A stretch of 6,547 nt of DNA from positions 1-6,547 of the forward strand of contig JAOZRC010000309.1 in the NCBI GenBank assembly GCA_029940345.1, written 5' to 3'. The notes beneath the pieces are model-generated. The model was not told where the DNA came from and searched no databases. It saw only the letters and a program-made list of their open reading frames with translations. The position numbers and the translations under genes were made by a program. This stretch comes from Desulfobacterales bacterium (GTDB lineage Bacteria > Desulfobacterota > Desulfobacteria > Desulfobacterales > JAUCGF01). Shown here piece by piece: positions 5,404-6,547 of this stretch; the stretch's first letter is position 1; every line of letters begins with the position of its first letter.

Positions 5404-6479
5404 CATCATCAGTCCGAACCGGTTTCAATCATAAGTTCAAAGAACTGCCCCTTGCCTTTGAAAAAGAAAATGTGTTCGCCCTGTTCACGGATGCTTCCGG
5501 TATTCCGGTGAAACGACGTATTGAAATTCGCACAAATCCGATCACCTGGCGCACCAGCCGCATAACATTCAGCCGCAGCAATGAAAAAGAGAGGGGCGCT
5601 GCTAAACTGCCGCCTCATCCACCCGATGCGGCCGATACGGATCAATGCCCGTTTTGTAAACCTCAAATTGATCATAGGACGCCAAAACTGTCACCCGATC
5701 TTGATTCCCATGGACGAACAGTCGAGGGTGAATCAATCCTTTTTCCCAATCTGTTTCCCTACGGAAGCTATTCAGCCGTCAGTCTGTTCGATAACAACCA
5801 TTTTGTAGAGATTGGCACGGCATCGCTGCAATCTTATACAAACAGCTTTATCAACTGTTGCAACTATTTACGACGCGTGGCCGAGCGCGATCCCAAAGCC
5901 TTTTATGTGGCGATCACGCAAAACCATCTGCCCTCGGCAGGTGGTTCCTTGGTTCATCCCCATTTGCAGGTTCATACCGACCGGATAAGATCTAACCACC
6001 ATCGTTTTCTGAAAAACCGGGCAATGCGCTATTTTGAAGCTTCCGGGCGATGCCGCTATCTTTTTTCCGATTATTTGAAGCATGAAAAAAAGGATGGGGT
6101 ACGCTATATCGGCGCAACCGGTGATTGGGAATGGATGGCATCCTTTGCCCCCGAAGGTTTCTATGAAATATGGGGCATTTTACCCGGCATAACTTCACTG
6201 CACCAATTAACCGCCCCGCTTTGTAAAGACCTCGCTCGCGGCGTCCTCAACACCCAGCGTCTTTACCGCAGCCTTTTTCGGAATGGTTACAATCTGGGTT
6301 TGCTTTGCATTGAAGATGGCGCAACGCCGCTGGAACTGCGAGTCGTTATACTGGCACGCTCCAATTACGCCCCCTGGGTCCGTAGTGACCACACCGGTTA
6401 CGAAGTGATGCTGGGCGATATGGCCACATTCACCGCGCCTGAAGAAACTGCTGCTGCTGCGCGCCCATTTTGGTTATAA
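5400..6479 (+). CDS. GalT-family (HIT superfamily) sugar-1-phosphate nucleotidylyltransferase
   Basis: A 359-residue cytoplasmic enzyme of the galactose-1-phosphate uridylyltransferase family, which swaps nucleotides between sugar 1-phosphates through a nucleotidyl-histidine intermediate. CPFC (C83, C86), H134 in DNNHF and H186 match the structural zinc ligands of E. coli GalT. HPHLQ at 186-190 is the active-site motif, with H188 as nucleophile and Q190. FPNLFPYGSYS (115-125) and GGSLVHPH (181-188) fit the family. The length is close to typical GalT (about 350). Substrate is uncertain: UDP-hexose uridylyltransfer or ADP-glucose phosphorylase-like activity are both possible, and no other Leloir pathway gene is nearby. 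ATG 5400 is chosen because GGAG (5389-5392) lies seven bases upstream and the codon overlaps the preceding stop as ATGA; an in-frame ATG at 5379 lies inside the preceding gene without a ribosome site. Translational coupling to the iron-sulfur protein is likely. Confidence 0.85.
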   Translation: MTSSVRTGFNHKFKELPLAFEKENVFALFTDASGIPVKRRIEIRTNPITWRTSRITFSRSNEKERGAAKLPPHPPDAADTDQCPFCKPQIDHRTPKLSPDLDSHGRTVEGESILFPNLFPYGSYSAVSLFDNNHFVEIGTASLQSYTNSFINCCNYLRRVAERDPKAFYVAITQNHLPSAGGSLVHPHLQVHTDRIRSNHHRFLKNRAMRYFEASGRCRYLFSDYLKHEKKDGVRYIGATGDWEWMASFAPEGFYEIWGILPGITSLHQLTAPLCKDLARGVLNTQRLYRSLFRNGYNLGLLCIEDGATPLELRVVILARSNYAPWVRSDHTGYEVMLGDMATFTAPEETAAAARPFWL

Positions 6480-6547
6480 TTTTGCAAAATATCGGATCAG
6501 AATTAACAGAATGGCATTTTTCAAAATAAAGTAGGGTAATTTGACTA
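6480..6547. other. Short AT-rich tail after the GalT gene
   Basis: No gene start is seen on either strand. A 12-bp palindrome ATTTTGCAAAAT (6479-6490) begins on the last base of the stop codon. It is too AT-rich to be a convincing terminator stem and has no T-run after it. Confidence 0.4.

Noticed and set aside
5073..5428. Minus-strand ORFs of 82-83 codons opposite the iron-sulfur gene
   Set aside because: They lie antisense to a well-supported coding sequence and show no recognisable domain. Other minus-strand ORFs (for example 2455-2775 and 5868-6083) were set aside for the same reasons.

Overview
The window suggests a sulfate-reducing member of the Desulfobacterota, most likely Desulfobacterales. 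The main reason is the first gene, an acyl-CoA dehydrogenase that closely resembles, from memory, the non-decarboxylating glutaryl-CoA dehydrogenase of Desulfococcus multivorans. It carries the Val-Glu pair that marks that enzyme type. The PfkB kinase and the NapH-like iron-sulfur protein also look like deltaproteobacterial forms. No marker gene is present, so this placement is an inference. All supported genes are on the + strand. Coding DNA has moderate GC, while the intergenic DNA is very AT-rich.

Layout. (1) Positions 1-465 hold no convincing gene but are packed with non-coding repeats: an inverted pair of two-hairpin REP-like units (1-251), a long 27-bp-arm inverted repeat (263-337), and a direct repeat of about 86-bp period (331-465) with a nested stem-loop. 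(2) Positions 560-1723 encode the glutaryl-CoA dehydrogenase, apparently monocistronic; its electron-transfer and decarboxylase partners are not in the window. (3) Positions 1818-4051 look like a three-gene operon: a secreted double SH3-domain protein, a PfkB-family (adenosine kinase-like) sugar/nucleoside kinase, and a membrane-anchored TPR protein. It closes with a strong hairpin at 4082-4113. (4) Positions 4052-4512 are a 461-base AT-rich gap with a seven-codon signal-peptide-like mini-ORF and several palindromes, the best being a perfect 18-bp palindrome at 4462-4479. (5) Positions 4513-6479 encode a NapH-type membrane iron-sulfur protein and a GalT-family nucleotidylyltransferase. Their stop and start codons overlap as ATGA, so they are probably translationally coupled. 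(6) The last 68 bases hold no recognisable gene.

How the parts work together. The dehydrogenase belongs to anaerobic degradation of glutaryl-CoA, from aromatics, lysine or dicarboxylates. The kinase/TPR/SH3 group pairs nucleoside or sugar phosphorylation with envelope proteins of unknown role. The iron-sulfur/GalT pair joins a putative membrane electron-transfer protein to a sugar-nucleotide enzyme, which is the least expected gene partnership here. I did not find a clear multi-gene novel system. The strongest leads are the repeat cluster at 1-465, the V364-E365 signature, and the iron-sulfur/GalT coupling.
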